From the NCBI GenBank assembly GCA_950295325.1, contig OX485805.1, positions 57,872,758 through 57,936,757 on the forward strand: a stretch of DNA of 64,000 bases, given 5' to 3'. The stretch comes from Polytrichum commune (Eukaryota > Streptophyta > Polytrichopsida > Polytrichales > Polytrichaceae). This document shows, in pieces, positions 29,435 to 42,710 of the stretch. The notes beneath the pieces are model-generated. The model was given only the letters and a program-made list of their open reading frames with translations, searched no databases and was not told the origin of the DNA. Made by a program: the position numbers and the translations under genes. Numbering within the stretch: position 1 is the first letter of the stretch; each line of letters starts with the position of its first letter.

Positions 29435-30790
29435 CTTTCACAATTATCATGTCATCCCATGTAGAATATTCATGCTGTATATTCTTTATTGGCATACCAA
29501 ACATAGGTTTGGTGCTTTGGAGATTAATATTAATATTTTTGATTTCTAACTTTGCTGTAAATATGCCACTCTCTGCTGCGCAGACTGTGACATTGTGGGT
29601 GCCAATGACATTGTTGTCAAGATTGCGAGCGCAAAGTTAAGACTCAGGCCCAAACCACACGGGAGGAACGGCAATGAGTTGGATGAATAGCATTGGTTCA
29701 AATGAGCAAGTGGTTGCCACATGAGAGGAAGTATGGGGAGTGGCAACAATGACTTTTTAGCTTCGGTTTTTGCTTTGGATCTTGCTTCGGGATCTACTTG
29801 GCAATAAAGTAGAATGACATGGCATAATAAATGTAGTTCACAACTACCGGGCACTAGTGCCCGGAAGTCCCACAATATAAGGAGAAAAATGAGGAAAAGG
29901 AGACTTTTCTTGGGCAAGGTGCCACGTTGGAGGAAGTTGTGAAACTTCCGGTGCCTCTCGTGTGGGAAGGGCCTCAGTTGGAAGATACAGAAGGTACGTT
30001 GACTCTTGAGTCACTACCAAATAATCAAGTTATGTCTTTATATGAGCTGTGATGCAGAATTGGCACCAATAAGTTTTTCAGCTGTGGATTATATTGACTA
30101 CACTAAATATGATATTTAGTGTCATATGGTATTTAATGTCACTATGGTAACTTTTTGGATCACACTTCTTACGCATAAGTTCACAAATACTATCATGGAT
30201 GATGGATGACTTTCATCCAGTGGCCAAAACCCTACCTTCTCTTGTCAGCAACTTGTGATGAAATATTGTCATGAAAAAATCACTTGGTGAGTGACAGTAA
30301 TTGCAACACTACAAATCTATCATCCCCCCCAAAAATTACAAGGAATGACAAATAATATTGGGTTAATATTTAGTGTTGGTGGCACTATGCCGCAGTTTAG
30401 TATTGAGCAAGACAATTAGAATTGGTGACACTTAATATCATATTTAGTGTAGCAAGAATGCAAAGATTTTCTACTTGGTCCGCCCCCTTTAGTAGGTACT
30501 GAGTAATTTACGCTTTAAGGTAGTTCGACTCCAAGATTTGTGCTTCTGTATCCACATGGAACAGTTGCAAGGTTTCAACTCTGTGAACTTGACCAATTAT
30601 CAAGATTCTGATCCTCGTCGGCATGCATTTGTTTTCGTATTCTCCAGGTGTTGAAAGTGTGACAACAGATCAGATTTCTCACAAGGTCGTGGTTATTGGG
30701 ACAATGCCGCCCGAATCCGTCCTCAACCGTGCAAGATGGCACAAGCCGGAATCTCAGTTCTGGTCCGATCGGCCAGCCTACAGACAATAA
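29435..30790 (+). pseudogene. Truncated HMA-protein gene copy (left arm)
   Basis: Near-identical inverted counterpart of the 3' part of the minus-strand gene at 45,254-43,428. Exon 3 (from 29,584) reads TVTLWVPM, then a 4-bp ACAT insertion near 29,608 destroys the CxxC frame, and a Tourist-like MITE sits at 29,647-29,973. Exon 4 (30,648-30,790) is intact and encodes VESVTTDQISHKVVVIGTMP and a TAA stop. Exons 1-2 are missing because the homology begins at the junction with the inverted pseudogene at 29,435. Confidence 0.88.
29647..29973. mobile_element. Tourist-like MITE (PIF/Harbinger type)
   Basis: 327 bp with imperfect 20-bp inverted ends, GGCCCAAACCACACGGGAGG on the left and the inverse of GGCCCTTCCCACACGAGAGG on the right, flanked by TCA at 29,644-29,646 and 29,974-29,976. 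The right arm lacks it and has the empty site AAGACTCAATTGG. A GGGCACTAGTGCCC palindrome lies inside near 29,850. No ORF of note. Confidence 0.9.
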
Positions 30791-33405
30791 ATTTATGTAT
30801 TTATGTAGCATCTCAATCAATCTGCCACCCGGCATGTACAGAGTCTAATACTACAATTAATCCCAGATTCGAAGTATCTTATGACATCATCTCTGCAGAG
30901 TATATAGTAGTATAGACTTATGATTCCAGTCAAGAGAAACTGTACAGTCCATACCAGGCAGCGTTCGGTGACTGGTATCATCATTTGTTTTTATACCATT
31001 CAGGTATCTATAATCAGGAGTTCACAGTTTTTTAAACCAATAGGATATGGGTATTTGACAGTATTTTTGTTTTTGATATTACCATTTGGGTATGTATACT
31101 ATGCAAAAATCTTCATACCTCGGTAGAATGGTTTTAGTGCCAATATGGTTTAAAATGATATTGATCAAGACAATGACTCAGATCTACGTAGATTCTCTCA
31201 TCTTGAAATCCATCAAAGATCAATGTTTGACTGGTATTACACTCTGGACACCCCATAAGCATGTTAACTTCTTAATTTGATACCATTATTGATGTTGATT
31301 ATTAATACATGCATCCACCTATACATTGGTCACACATTGGTATAATATTCCAATTGATTATACATATTATAAATATTTTTTAGAACAAGAGTGTAAATAA
31401 AATACTCAACGTTATTAAGAAGAGACATAGTTCATTCAAGCAAAAACAATTTTGACACCATTCAAGTTTTATTAAATGTCAAAGCTCATGAATATTGAAT
31501 AATATCATTTTTCTTTTTTTGATATTTGGATGAAACTTGGGACACACAAAATGACATTTTTTTCTAATATTGCCAAAACTATATTTAGATTATCTTCTTC
31601 TTATGTTGTCGTTGTGTACTACACTTGGGAGCCCAATAAAACGCAACCATGGACTCTCTCAATTTCGTAACAAGTGGCATGTCAAGGTCTGTGAAGTGAA
31701 GAGGAGTGCCCTCCACGAGTGTTCCCAACATACTTTTGAGCTTGTGAACAAGCTAGACTCTACTATATGCCCATAGTGGTTGTTGGCGCTTAAGTCGAGA
31801 CACCTACCTATGGCTACTTGATAAGTTGGAATATGTTGGTCTTGTAACTAACTAATCATATGTCTGGTTGGCACTTAACCTGTTGCTTTTGATGTGGGTA
31901 ACACGGAACCTGGAAAAACACGTCACTCCAAATATTCATTTCCACAAGTCATAGAAGGAAATAAACGTGGTAGGCTGCAATTACTACCATAACATCATTA
32001 AGCAATGTGTTAATTCATGTGGGCCCTGAGAATATAACCATGTAATGTACCAACCTAGTGCAAATTTAAACTTAATTTGAGTCTCCTTGCACTAGGTTGG
32101 GGCATCCCATAATTACATTCTCAAGGTGCACATGAACAAACACACATTGCTTAAATAATGTTATGACTGATCTCACTCTTGAATATGATAGTATTGCACA
32201 ACAAAATAAATATGCTAGACCGTGTGAAGATACTTGACAATACTGGTGAAAGCTTCGCCAATGTTGGCAAACTCTATTTAGCTTCACTGAAACAGCCGGG
32301 ACATGAAAATGTGCCCTAAGAGTGATTTCATGTAACCATTTCTATCATAAGTTTCACAATTAAAAAAATGCAAGTATACAATTTCATTATGTCCCAAGAT
32401 CATGCACATATGTACATTTACTTATATTAACCTAATTTGTAAGTCGGGAATTGATGTCATCCACCTTAAATATGGCCCAAATTCACTTCAAGAAGCCTAC
32501 AATAATTAAAACATGCGGTTTAGCTATGGCTACAACTCAGGCACGTGCGACCAATAGGCACGGCCTTTTAAAACCAACCATGAAGCTCAGTTTTGCAACA
32601 ATGTCGTGTCTGAAATGAAGGGGAGTGCTCCGAACATGTAATCCACGAGCTTTTTGAACAAAATAGACTCTACTTAATACAATACTTTGTATATGCGGCA
32701 CTTCAAACAAGACACCTATCTACAGATGCTCGGTAAGTTAGAATATGTGTAGGTCTAGCAACTAATTGATTGATATGTCTAGTTTGGCACATGTTGCTTT
32801 TGCATGGGTGACACGGAAATTGCAGAAGACGTGACTCCAAATATTCATTTCAACTTGAAGTTTCGGATCTTATATTTTGAAATCCGTGATTTGTAAATGT
32901 ACCAATGACATTGCACACATGACGTAACTAAGGTGCACATAGAATGTGCTCCAAATTTCTAGAATGAAACCTTGCAAGAGACGCTTTCGAGGTAGGTTAC
33001 AGTTTTTCCCTTCACAACCCCCTCACACCACACTTGACCCTTTATTGCCTCACAGAGCATTCCCATATGCTTGGATTTTCCAAACACACATTTAATGTTA
33101 TTGAATTAACCATCATAAACATTTTTTTCTAATTGGTCACTTTCTTGCGGGGTGCAGTCTTTACTGGGATTAAAATGACTTCACAAGAACTTGGATGCTT
33201 GATCTGCAAGGGACCATGAATTTAATACTATTATTTGTAAAGAATTTTGCATATAAAAGCAAGTTACAATAATATACATACATATGTGGCGACTACACAT
33301 ATCTAATTGTTTTTCAAAAGATATGTATGTTTTGCAAATGGGGTCCAAGCACACTCAAGGTCGCTCAAAGCTCTTTTTTCTGTCAACTATGTATTTTTAA
33401 GACAA
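30791..33405. other. Intergenic part of the left arm
   Basis: No gene; mirrored at 43,427-40,255. It holds two old, diverged copies of a ~310-bp module (about 31,610-31,940 and 32,550-32,860) sharing AGAGTCTA, ACATATGATTAG-type sequence and CGTGTCACCCA. Confidence 0.7.
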
Positions 33406-34652
33406 ATCAAAACGACTTTATTTCATTGCCAAGAACCATACAAGGCCACCGAGACCCAAAGCAAATTGAGGGGAGTTGTCTAGGATGCCCGCGGTGGAAC
33501 CACAAAACCCAAGAAGGGTACGAAGCCTAAGCATGTGAAACAAAGCCAACGTTAGGCACTCTAGTATGCCAAACAATTTTGTCATTTGACCTATGATTGA
33601 TGAGATCATTCCCACCCCACACACTATAAAATTTGAATAGAATATCATCGTCAATGGCTACTTTCTTGGAGCCCTTGAGCACTTTTCCCCATGCAATTCT
33701 TGCATAGTCAAGGAGGCCTTGTCAAATATTTCCTTGCACTTTCTTGCCATTCCACATGTTATTATTAGAGGTGAGGTTGTTCCTTTCAATTCGAATCTTT
33801 CAAAGAGTGATGCCCCGCATAAGTAACTAATTTTGGAAACTTTGGTAAGCGAAGTGGGATCTTCATCCCGAAAATACCATGTGATGCCAATCAAGTTCTT
33901 TTCATATATACAAATCCATGTATAATGACTTATAATCCATTCATTTCATGGCTTTGCATTGAGCTTTCCAACGCACCAAAATCTCTAACATTTAGGCATT
34001 TCGATGATTATTTTTCATTCATTAGGCCACCTAACCCAATAATCTCCAAAACATTAGGCTCAATCAATTTGGTTTATTTTCCGCCTAACCTACTATAGGC
34101 CTACTATATGTAAAGGAGTGCTACAACCTACCAATTGATGTCGATATGTTTTTCTATTTCAATATGGTGTTGAACATGTGTGGAGGAAATTGTAGCATTC
34201 CTTGATATATAGCATTCCTTGAAATTGTAGCATTCCCCAGAACACAGTTCACGTGTGCACTGGCTATGTGCCAATTTCCACGATTTCAAGTTTCTGCCGA
34301 CCATTTTCCACTGTATGTAGATGCAGTTGGATGGAAGATCCCGGTGCAGACAATACATACTGCCTTTCACAACAAAGTCGGTAGCCATGGCCCCGTGTGT
34401 ACCTACTGCCAGTCTACCCAAAATAGCGGTGGTGGTCGGGAGGACAGTCGACCTTCCCGGAGCTTATTGCTATCTTCTGTTACGACGACTGAGTACCAGC
34501 TACATGTCCAATGATCACCAACAGCCATAGCCGTGCAACAAAGCGCCGTCGGTGGCCTCCTCTGTATGCAGACATGCGGTATTAGTTACAGACAGCTTCT
34601 CCATGCAGCATCACAAACGGTGATGTGCTTCAGACTCGCCCTTGTGGCTGCT
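33406..34652. other. Intergenic stretch upstream of the plus-strand HMA gene
   Basis: No gene recognised. The segment 33,420-33,530 (ACCATACAAGGCCACCGAGA and GGTGGAACCACA) is related to 63,355-63,460 downstream of the third HMA gene, pointing to a common ancestral unit. A short repeat ATTGTAGCATTCC occurs three times at 34,187-34,238. Confidence 0.6.
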
Positions 34653-34660
34653 TATATAAA
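34653..34660 (+). promoter_or_regulatory. TATA box of the HMA gene
   Basis: TATATAAA 217 bp upstream of the ATG at 34,870, in a GC-richer promoter. Transcription would start near 34,685-34,690. Confidence 0.6.
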
Positions 34661-34869
34661 GTAAATTTGGCTGGCTTCTTAATCACTTCGTGCATCTCAA
34701 CTGATCAGCGGTCCAAGAGTGTCCAAGGCCAGCGCTGCAGAGCAAGCTCAACTTGACGTGGAGGGAGGGTTGGAGATTCATCCGCTTGCTTCAAGGTTGT
34801 TCTGCTGCAATCGATTCGGGTTCTGGAGAAATCTTCTGGTTACATTAATCGTCAGTGAACTGTGACAAG

Positions 34870-36121
34870 ATGGAGCACCGGTACTACTATGAACGGCGCG
34901 TGGACGGGTACGGAGCACCTCATGGGATTCGAGATGGGAGAGCCGCGTATTACGATCCCAGTCATGTGGCCTTCCAAGAGCGGGATCCTCCTCACCACAG
35001 ATCACCAAATTATGCTCAAGGCGCTCCTGCAACAACTTCCACCTACGATGGCCGCCGTGGAGCAGAGGCGGTACACGATGGCTACAGAAGAGACCGGAGA
35101 GACCAAGAAAGAGGCAGTTCCTTCAATGGCCGCCAAGGTGTTGCGCCCGTAGAAGAGGTATTTCGATACACTTCATGTTACCGTTGCTGGATTCATATGT
35201 TGGACTTGGGTGAGATGATTGGTGGGTGAAAATGTTCGAGAAGGACATGATGTTGATAGTTTGCAAATTGTGACAAGTGATGGACATGACGAGTTTATGG
35301 ATTCCATGCAATCTAGTTCCAGTTGTCGAGTCTTGATGGGTTTGTGATATTTGATGATTCAGGTCCATGCTCACCCAAATGCGGGTGGGTGGAACGGCGG
35401 CCATGGGGGCCATGATGGGAGACGCCCCCGGGTGCCAGCACACAATCCTGCTCATGAACACGTGCCTGAACGAAAGGTAGGTTTTCATCTCCTCTGTTTA
35501 CTTTCCATTTTGAGAAGCTCTGAAGAAGACTTTATTCGTTTGTTGCTGATCAACCGTGGATTGCATTTATGAGTTGGAGGGCTCACCCCATCTTAACTTA
35601 GACTTCATACAATAATTGCGGTGATTGTTGTTGCGCAGAGTGTGAGCCTGTGGGTGCCATTGTGTTGCGACAACTGCGAGCGCAAAGTGAAGGAGAATTT
35701 GCGACAAATAGACGGTAATATTATTGAATCACTCCTCAAACATTTCAAAGATATGTCTAACATCAGCTACACTTAGGATCTGCAGGCGCATTTTGCGATT
35801 CTTCATCTGCGTGTGTAATATTCTCTCTTCTGCCTCACGTCAGAACAGCCATGCCGGGGCTTGAAATTGTGCTTACATGCTCTCCGGGATACATAAATCA
35901 AGGTGTAGAATTCTAATTTAGTAGTATTGCTCAACTTTGTTCCAGATTATAATCCTACAGTTCAATTTGTTTGGAAAATGGCAGGTGTTGAGAGTGTGGA
36001 AGCGGATCAGATTTCTAAAAAGGTGGTCGTAGTCGGGACAATGAAACCGGAACATGTCTTGATCCGTGCCCAGCAGGAAAAGAAGCTATCAAATTACTGG
36101 TCAGGTCACCACGCATATTGA
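34870..36121 (+). CDS. Heavy-metal-associated (HMA) domain protein, four exons, intact
   Basis: Exons 34,870-35,157, 35,363-35,476, 35,639-35,714 and 35,985-36,121, all with GT-AG introns and matching phases; 204 residues. The N-terminal 134 residues are rich in Tyr, Arg, His, Gly and Asp (HGGHDGR) and look disordered. The HMA domain follows: SVSLWVPLCCDNCERKVKEN with the CxxC metal-binding pair (CDNC), then GVESVEADQISKKVVVVGTM and a C-terminal helix. HMA domains bind Cu or other soft metals and act in metal trafficking or binding. There is no CaaX box, so it is not a typical isoprenylated HIPP. The ATG is 217 bp after a TATA box. The last exon is duplicated at 39,866-40,002. Confidence 0.88.
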
Positions 36122-36411
36122 CACCACATACTATTACCGACATGACTGCCACGATGAAGCATTGGATCTCAACCCTGTAGATAGTTGGCCGCCCTTCTAC
36201 AAATATTCTCAAGATATTTTTTGTAGCACCCCATTCATTGGGCCCCAGAGGATTCCAGCCACACTGTTAGTACTTTGGAATCCAGGCAGTACAGGGTTGA
36301 GGTCAGTGTTCAGGTCGAGATCAAGGTCCGATTTTGATGTTGTTATAAGTATGGGCTGTTGGAGAGGATTATAATTGAGTTCCACCCCAAATTTCAGATG
36401 CAGCTCTGGCC
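36122..36411 (+). other. 3' flank of HMA gene, duplicated in the right arm
   Basis: Identical or nearly so to 39,865-39,576 inverted. It contains no ORF of its own; an apparent 102-codon frame occurs in both copies because they are duplicates. Confidence 0.6.
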
Positions 36412-39400
36412 TAAACCCTAAACCCTAAATTTCTTAGGGTAGTTGGAGGATTAAGAGACTTTCTCTCACTCATTTTGTTAGTTACTAGGGTAGATTGAGG
36501 TTCGTGAGCAAACATCAATTAGATTACCAACATGAGCATTTTCAACACTGTATACTCCAAGAGATTTTATGAGTCCAAAAAGAGGTGATGTTGAACTTGT
36601 AGGGGTGTGGTGGCACTTAATTTAAGAATATTATTCCTAGTCTCTTTTGAGATTTGGAAGTGCAAACCTTTTCTAATTAAGACACAAATTGTATCAATGA
36701 ATTCTTCTCAAATTATCTCCTCTTTCCGAGTATGTTGCCTCTCTTTGTGAAATAAGAAATTTTCAATACATTAGAAGTATTACTCAAGTGATTTAAAAAC
36801 AATTGGTATAAAGGAGACAACTGTGACCCTTGGAATTTTTCCAACTGAATGTAGGACGGAAGGGCTAATGAGCTTACAGAAAAGAGAATGGATCTATAGA
36901 TTATGCTTATAGTAAGAGATTTCCTATTCTTGCTCCTAGACTTGCTTGATCTTGCTTTAAAGGTTTCATAAGTCCGAACTTGATATGAACATTGTGGTAC
37001 AAGAGCGGGACCACATTAAGGAGTACATGGATTCTTGAGGATGCTAAGTATCCATAAAGAGAACACAAAACTTTTACAATGTATTGTGGAACATAGTGTA
37101 TAGAAATATTATTATAATGTGCTAATTATCGATGCTATTTATTTAATGTGAAAATTTGATTGAACAACATCCCATATAGTGCACTTAAATTCTTATTATA
37201 GGACTACAATAATTTCAAATGCAAGAAGATAAGATTTTGGAACTTCTTTAAGTCCACAAAGTGGAATAATAGAACTTACACTTCAAGAGGTTCATTAGGG
37301 TGGGGGGTGGGGGGATGTAACTCCCTTGTAGATTTGTGAACCACATGTAATAAAGGAGCATTTTCAAGGGGTGTATGAAGTACTACACATATTCAAGGTT
37401 GGAACAACAAATCGATTATTCATCATTAGGGCATTTCACATATTTGATGCTTCGAGGCAGCAAGCATTGTCAAATATATGGAAAAATTGCACCACTATAC
37501 TAAAACCATAAATGTTTTGGTCAAGTGCCTAAAAGTAGTAGCAAACTGGTATTTAAATTGGATTTGTTTTTCATAGCGCCCTCTATTGTTGTGTTAGGTA
37601 CTCAAATATAGAATATCAAGATGAGATCTTCAAAACTTATCATAAAAAACATTGCTAAAAGATAATGGCTAAATTTGATTTGAGACGTAAATTTCATAAC
37701 CTTAAATACTTCGAAGTTGAGATTTTTCCTTAATTTTCCATAATCCTTGAATTCATTACAAACTTAAGGGCACCATTAAAAAAATTTGTAGGAAAACAAT
37801 CAATTTGATGTAATTTTATCATTCTTTAATACAACTATAAGTAACTTGAAAAATTTGTAGTTTATTCATATGACAAGCAACTTACTAAATTTATTTTGGT
37901 ACTATGTCCAATCCAATTTGCTAAGCCAACATGTTTACCACTAATCCACATGCACTCCAAATAGAGGCTAAATCGCTTTAAAGTGTTGGTTTGAGCACTC
38001 TCTACCTTAGAATTAACTACTGTCATTGTTAAATTGGGTCCACATGTTTGTGATTCAGACCGTGGAGACGCCTCAAATTATAAACCCAAAGGCTTAACCC
38101 AGAGCAAGTTTCAATATTGTGAAATTCAATGCACAGCTCTTAAACCCTTTCTTACCAACAACCAAAGCTCCTTCGAAAGGGTAGACATAAATATTCATCA
38201 CATTTCAAAGAATAAAAATTATGATGGTGATGAGCTCTGAAAACTTCCTGTTTGGTTGACCTGGATCCCCGAAAGGAAGAGTAGTTATGCCAGCCAAGGA
38301 GGTAGTTCTAAACGCAATGCCACACTCGCAGGCTATGACATCAAGCTGCCCATTCATCCCACACGCAGGAGAAGTTCGACTATCATGAGACTCGATGAGC
38401 CACCATGAACCTCATATTATGATCAGATATTAAACTGATTAGAGCAGATACTCCACTCGATTTGAGCCAGAAGGCTCACAAAAGGTGTAAATGCTTCATC
38501 AATGCTCACTTCACCTTCCATATGCATCTCCTCCTCACTAACCCTACGTTCGAACTGTATGCCATAATCAGGTCCACCAAGGAATTATCACGTCATTCAC
38601 TTGAATACCTTAGTTCACTTTAGCTCCACTACCCTGAGGGAGGAGCAGCTCGAACCAGGTCGAGGAGAACATCCCCGATTCCCACACCCACAAATTCACA
38701 CGGACAAACTTTTTGGAAAACGAAAACCTGCCTAACTTGCACGTTTTGCAGTACTCAGCCATGGCCATTTTAGGGTTTGATGCTTTCAAGTCATTTCTCC
38801 ACAAATTTTGAGACCATCATTCTCATCACTAATTCATTCCATTGTGCTCTTGACGATTAATCCCTTACATGTACTAGTATTGGTTTTCATATGTTCATCA
38901 CTCTATTTGTATGCCAAGCTCATGTTGCAGCTATCCAGAACAAATTTCTCAACTGCTCTCTAGTATGTGTGTATAATGTGGTCACCCGTCATTGTAGCTC
39001 TATACACAAATGTTTGGAGATTTTCTTCAAGAATTTGATATTGAGTAATGCAACAAAATTAAAATACTGCCAACAAGCATGCTCCGAAGAGAGGACTGCT
39101 CTTACGTTGTATAAACGGGCTTGGAAGTAATTTCAAGCCTTGCGACAAACGGACTTGTGACGGTATTCCGCCCGACACTCCAACATGTGTGATCGTGTGG
39201 CTCAAGGAGGATGCAGCATGCTCATTGCTCGCTCTCCTAAAAATACTTTTGCAAAGACCATGTACTGTAGTTTCATGGAAGAAACAATTTCTGTCCACAA
39301 TGTTGAATTGCCCAAGGCACCGGGGTGTGGAGAGTGGAGCGGGATGGATTAGAATGAATGAAGTGGAAATCGCAGAGTTTGAGCATGACCTCCAGGTTCC

Positions 39401-39575
39401 TCAGGTCCTATTGAACTCTGTCCCTTGGATATTTCTCCGAAGGGTAAGAGAGTCTCCTTTATTGTCAAGGCTTATCACAATTTACTGAGTACAATGATTG
39501 TGAAAATGATTGATTTCTATGGAGACTTATATTAATTTTAAGGATTTGTCTCGTACAATAGGCTCTGGGAGAAAT
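36412..39575. other. Spacer of the inverted repeat
   Basis: 3.16 kb between the arms, AT-rich, starting with a CCTAAACCCTAAACCCTAAA run. A GC-richer part (38,240-38,800 and 39,080-39,430) has short open frames but no recognisable domain or splice structure. No gene called. Confidence 0.5.
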
Positions 39576-39865
39576 GGCCAGAGCTGCATCTGAAATTTGG
39601 GGTGGAACTCAATTATAATCCTCTCCAACAGCCCATACTTATAACAACATCAAAATCGGACCTTGATCTCGACCTGAACACTGACCTCAACCCTGTACTG
39701 CCTGGATTCCAAAGTACTAACAGTGTGGCTGGAATCCTCTGGGGCCCAATGAATGGGGTGCTACAAAAAATATCTTGAGAATATTTGTAGAAGGGCGGCC
39801 AACTATCTACAGGGTTGAGATCCAATGCTTCATCGTGGCAGTCATGTCGGTAATAGTATGTGGTG

Positions 39866-40002
39866 TCAATATGCGTGGTGACCTGACCAGTAATTTGATA
39901 GCTTCTTTTCCTGCTGGGCACGGATCAAGACATGTTCCGGTTTCATTGTCCCGACTACGACCACCTTTTTAGAAATCTGATCCGCTTCCACACTCTCAAC
40001 AC
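39866..40002 (-). pseudogene. Orphan HMA exon 4
   Basis: Copy of exon 4 of the gene at 34,870-36,121 with intact reading frame (VESVEADQISKKVVVVGTMK) and stop. Exons 1-3 are absent because the right arm is deleted from about 40,240 outward. Confidence 0.88.
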
Positions 40003-40254
40003 CTGCCATTTTCCAAACAAATTGAACTGTAGGATTATAATCTGGAACAAAGTTGAGCAATACTACTAAATTAGAATTCTACACCTTGATTTATGTATCC
40101 CGGAGAGCATGTAAGCACAATTTCAAGCCCCGGCATGGCTGTTCTGACGTGAGGCAGAAGAGAGAATATTACACACGCAGATGAAGAATCGCAAAATGCG
40201 CCTGCAGATCCTAAGTGTAGCTGATGTTAGACATAGTTTTGTTGATTAATTTTG

Positions 40255-42163
40255 TCCTAAAAATATATAATTGACAAAAGAAAAAGCTTTGAGCGACCTT
40301 GAGTGTGCTTGGACCCATTTGCAAAACATACATATCTTTTGAAAAACAAATTAGATATGTGTAGTCTCCACATATGTATGTATATTATTGTAACTTTCTT
40401 TTCTATGCAAAATTCTTTACAAATAATAGTATTAAATTCATGGTCCTTTGCAGGTCAAGCATCCAAGTTCTTGTGAAGTCGTTTTAATCCCAGTAAAGAG
40501 TGCACCCCGCAAGAAAGTGACCAATTAGAAAAAAATGTTTATGATGGTTAATTCAATAACATTAAATGTGTGTTTGGAAACTCCAAGCGTATGGGAATGC
40601 TCTGTGAGGCAATAAAGGGTCAAGTGTGGTGTGAGGGGGTTGTGAAGGGAAAAATTGTAACCTACCTCGAAGCGTCTCTTGCAAGGTTTCATTCTAGAAA
40701 CTTGGAGCACATTCTATGTGCATCTAAGTTACGTCATGTGTGCAATGTCATCGGTATATTTACAAATCACGGATTTCAAAATATAAGATCCGAAACTTCA
40801 AGTTGAAATGAATATTTGGAGTCACGTCTTCTGCAATTTCCGTGTCACCCATGCAAAAGCAACATGTGCCAAACTAGACATATCGATCAATTAGTTGCTA
40901 GACCTACACATATTCTAACTTACCGAGCATCTGTAGATAGGTGTCTTGTTTGAAGTTCCGCATATACAAAGTATTGTATTAAGTAGAGTCTATTTTGTTC
41001 AAAAAGCTCGTGGATTACATGTTCGGAGCACTTGCGGAGCACTCCCCTTCATTTCAGACACGACATTGTTGCAAAACTGAGCTTCATGGTTGGTTTTAAA
41101 AGGCCGCGCCTATTGGTCGCACGTGCCTGAGTTGTAGCCGTAGCTAAACCGCATGTTTTAATTATTGTAGGCTTCTTGAAGTGAATTTGGGCCATATTTA
41201 AGGTGGATGACATCAATTCCCGACTTACAAATTAGGTTAATATAAGTAAATGTACATATGTGCATGATCTTGGGACATAATGAAATTGTATACTTGCATT
41301 TTTCAATTGTGAAACTTATGATAGAAATGGTTACATGAAATCACTCTTAGGGCACATTTTCATGTCCCGGCCGTTTCAGTGAAGCTAAATAGAGTTTGCC
41401 AACATTGGCGAAGCTTTTACCAGTATTGTCAAGTATCTTCACACGGTCTAGCATATTTATTTTGTTGTGCAATACTATCATATTCAAGAGTGAGATCAGT
41501 CATAACATTATTTAAGCAATGTGTGTTTGTTCATGTGCACCTTGAGAATGTAATTATGGGATGCCCCAACCTAGTGCAAGGAGACTCAAATTAAGTTTGA
41601 ATTTGCACTAGGTTGGGACATTACATGGTTATATTCTCAGGGCCCACATGAATTAACACATTGCTTAATGATGTTATGGTAGTAATTGCAGCCTACCACG
41701 TTTATTTCCTTCTATGACTTGTGGAAATGAATATTTGGAGTGACGTGTTTTTCCAGGTTCCGTGTCACCCACGTCAAAAGCAACAGGTTAAGTGCCAACC
41801 AGACATATGATTAGTTAGTTACTAGACCAACATATTCCAACTTATCAAGTAGCCATAGGTAGGTGTCTCGACTTAAGCGCCAACAACCACTATGGGCATA
41901 TAGTAGAGTCTAGCTTGTTCACAAGCTCAAAAGTATGTTGGGAACACTCGTGGAGGGCACTCCTCTTCACTTCACAGACCTTGACATGCCACTTGTTGCG
42001 AGATTGAGAGAGTCCATGGTTGGGTTTTATTGGGCTCCCAAGTGTAGTACACAACGACAACATAAGAAGAAGATAATCTAAATATAGTTTTGGCAATATT
42101 AGAAAAAAATGTCATTTTGTGTGTCCCAAGTTTCATCCAAATATCAAAAGAAGAAAAATGATA
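40255..42163. other. Intergenic part of the right arm
   Basis: Mirrors 33,405-31,510. It includes the uninterrupted E2 target site GAGCATCTGTAG near 40,924 and the two diverged modules at about 40,800-41,110 and 41,720-42,050. No gene. Confidence 0.7.
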
Positions 42164-42710
42164 CTCCCTCCGTTTCATATCAAAAGTTACGTTTGGACAT
42201 AATTTGCGTTACGAAACAAAAGATACGTTTGGTGAAATTTCTTTCAAACTTCGTCAAACGAATTGGAATGTTGCTATAAACAATGTAAATGTTGTTGTTG
42301 ATGAAATACCAAGTCAATCAACTAACAATTTACACTTATTTAACAATTGATATTTGAACTCAACCTAAACCCAAAAATCACCGTCAACATCAATTTCATC
42401 AGAAATGGACATCGCCATGCCGTTTCTTCTCAAAAACCCTAACCCTAAACACAAACCTTAAGGAGCACGAGTCTCAACCTCACTACTCATTAGCAAATGA
42501 GCTTCGGTGCCATCCGCCCAAAATGACGGGCTTCCAATGAAATTGGCGTTAAAAAAAAATTGATTTTTTTTTTGGACACCCCTAGCTTGATCACCGGAAA
42601 GTGCTTAGTGAGAGCTATACAACGCACACAATTTCGTGCTAAAAATGCGAAAAATGACCTTAATCCCACATATTTAGTGAAACGTAACTTTTGATATGAA
42701 ACGGAGGGAG
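42164..42710. mobile_element. Stowaway-like MITE (Tc1/mariner type)
   Basis: 547 bp with inverted ends beginning CTCCCTCCGTTTCATATCAA and matching for about 31 bp, flanked by TA (42,162-42,163; 42,711-42,712). The left arm has the empty site TTGAATAATATCATTTTTC (near 31,495). No transposase ORF. Confidence 0.93.

Larger units (their letters stand above)
29435..36411 (+). repeat. Left arm of the large HMA inverted repeat
   Basis: Pairs in inverted orientation with 39,576-44,435. Continuous pairing runs 29,435-33,405 with 44,435-40,255, and 35,750-36,411 with 40,230-39,576. The left segment from about 33,405 to 35,750 has no partner because the right arm is deleted there. Identity is high, including intergenic sequence, so the duplication is fairly recent. 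Confidence 0.9.

Noticed and set aside
36066-36374. 102-codon ORF duplicated at 39,613-39,921
   Set aside because: Its identity in both places comes from the inverted duplication of the HMA 3' region; it overlaps the true exon in another frame.
36415-36435. Telomere-type CCCTAAA run at the spacer edge
   Set aside because: Only about three units; such short runs are common in plant intergenic DNA.
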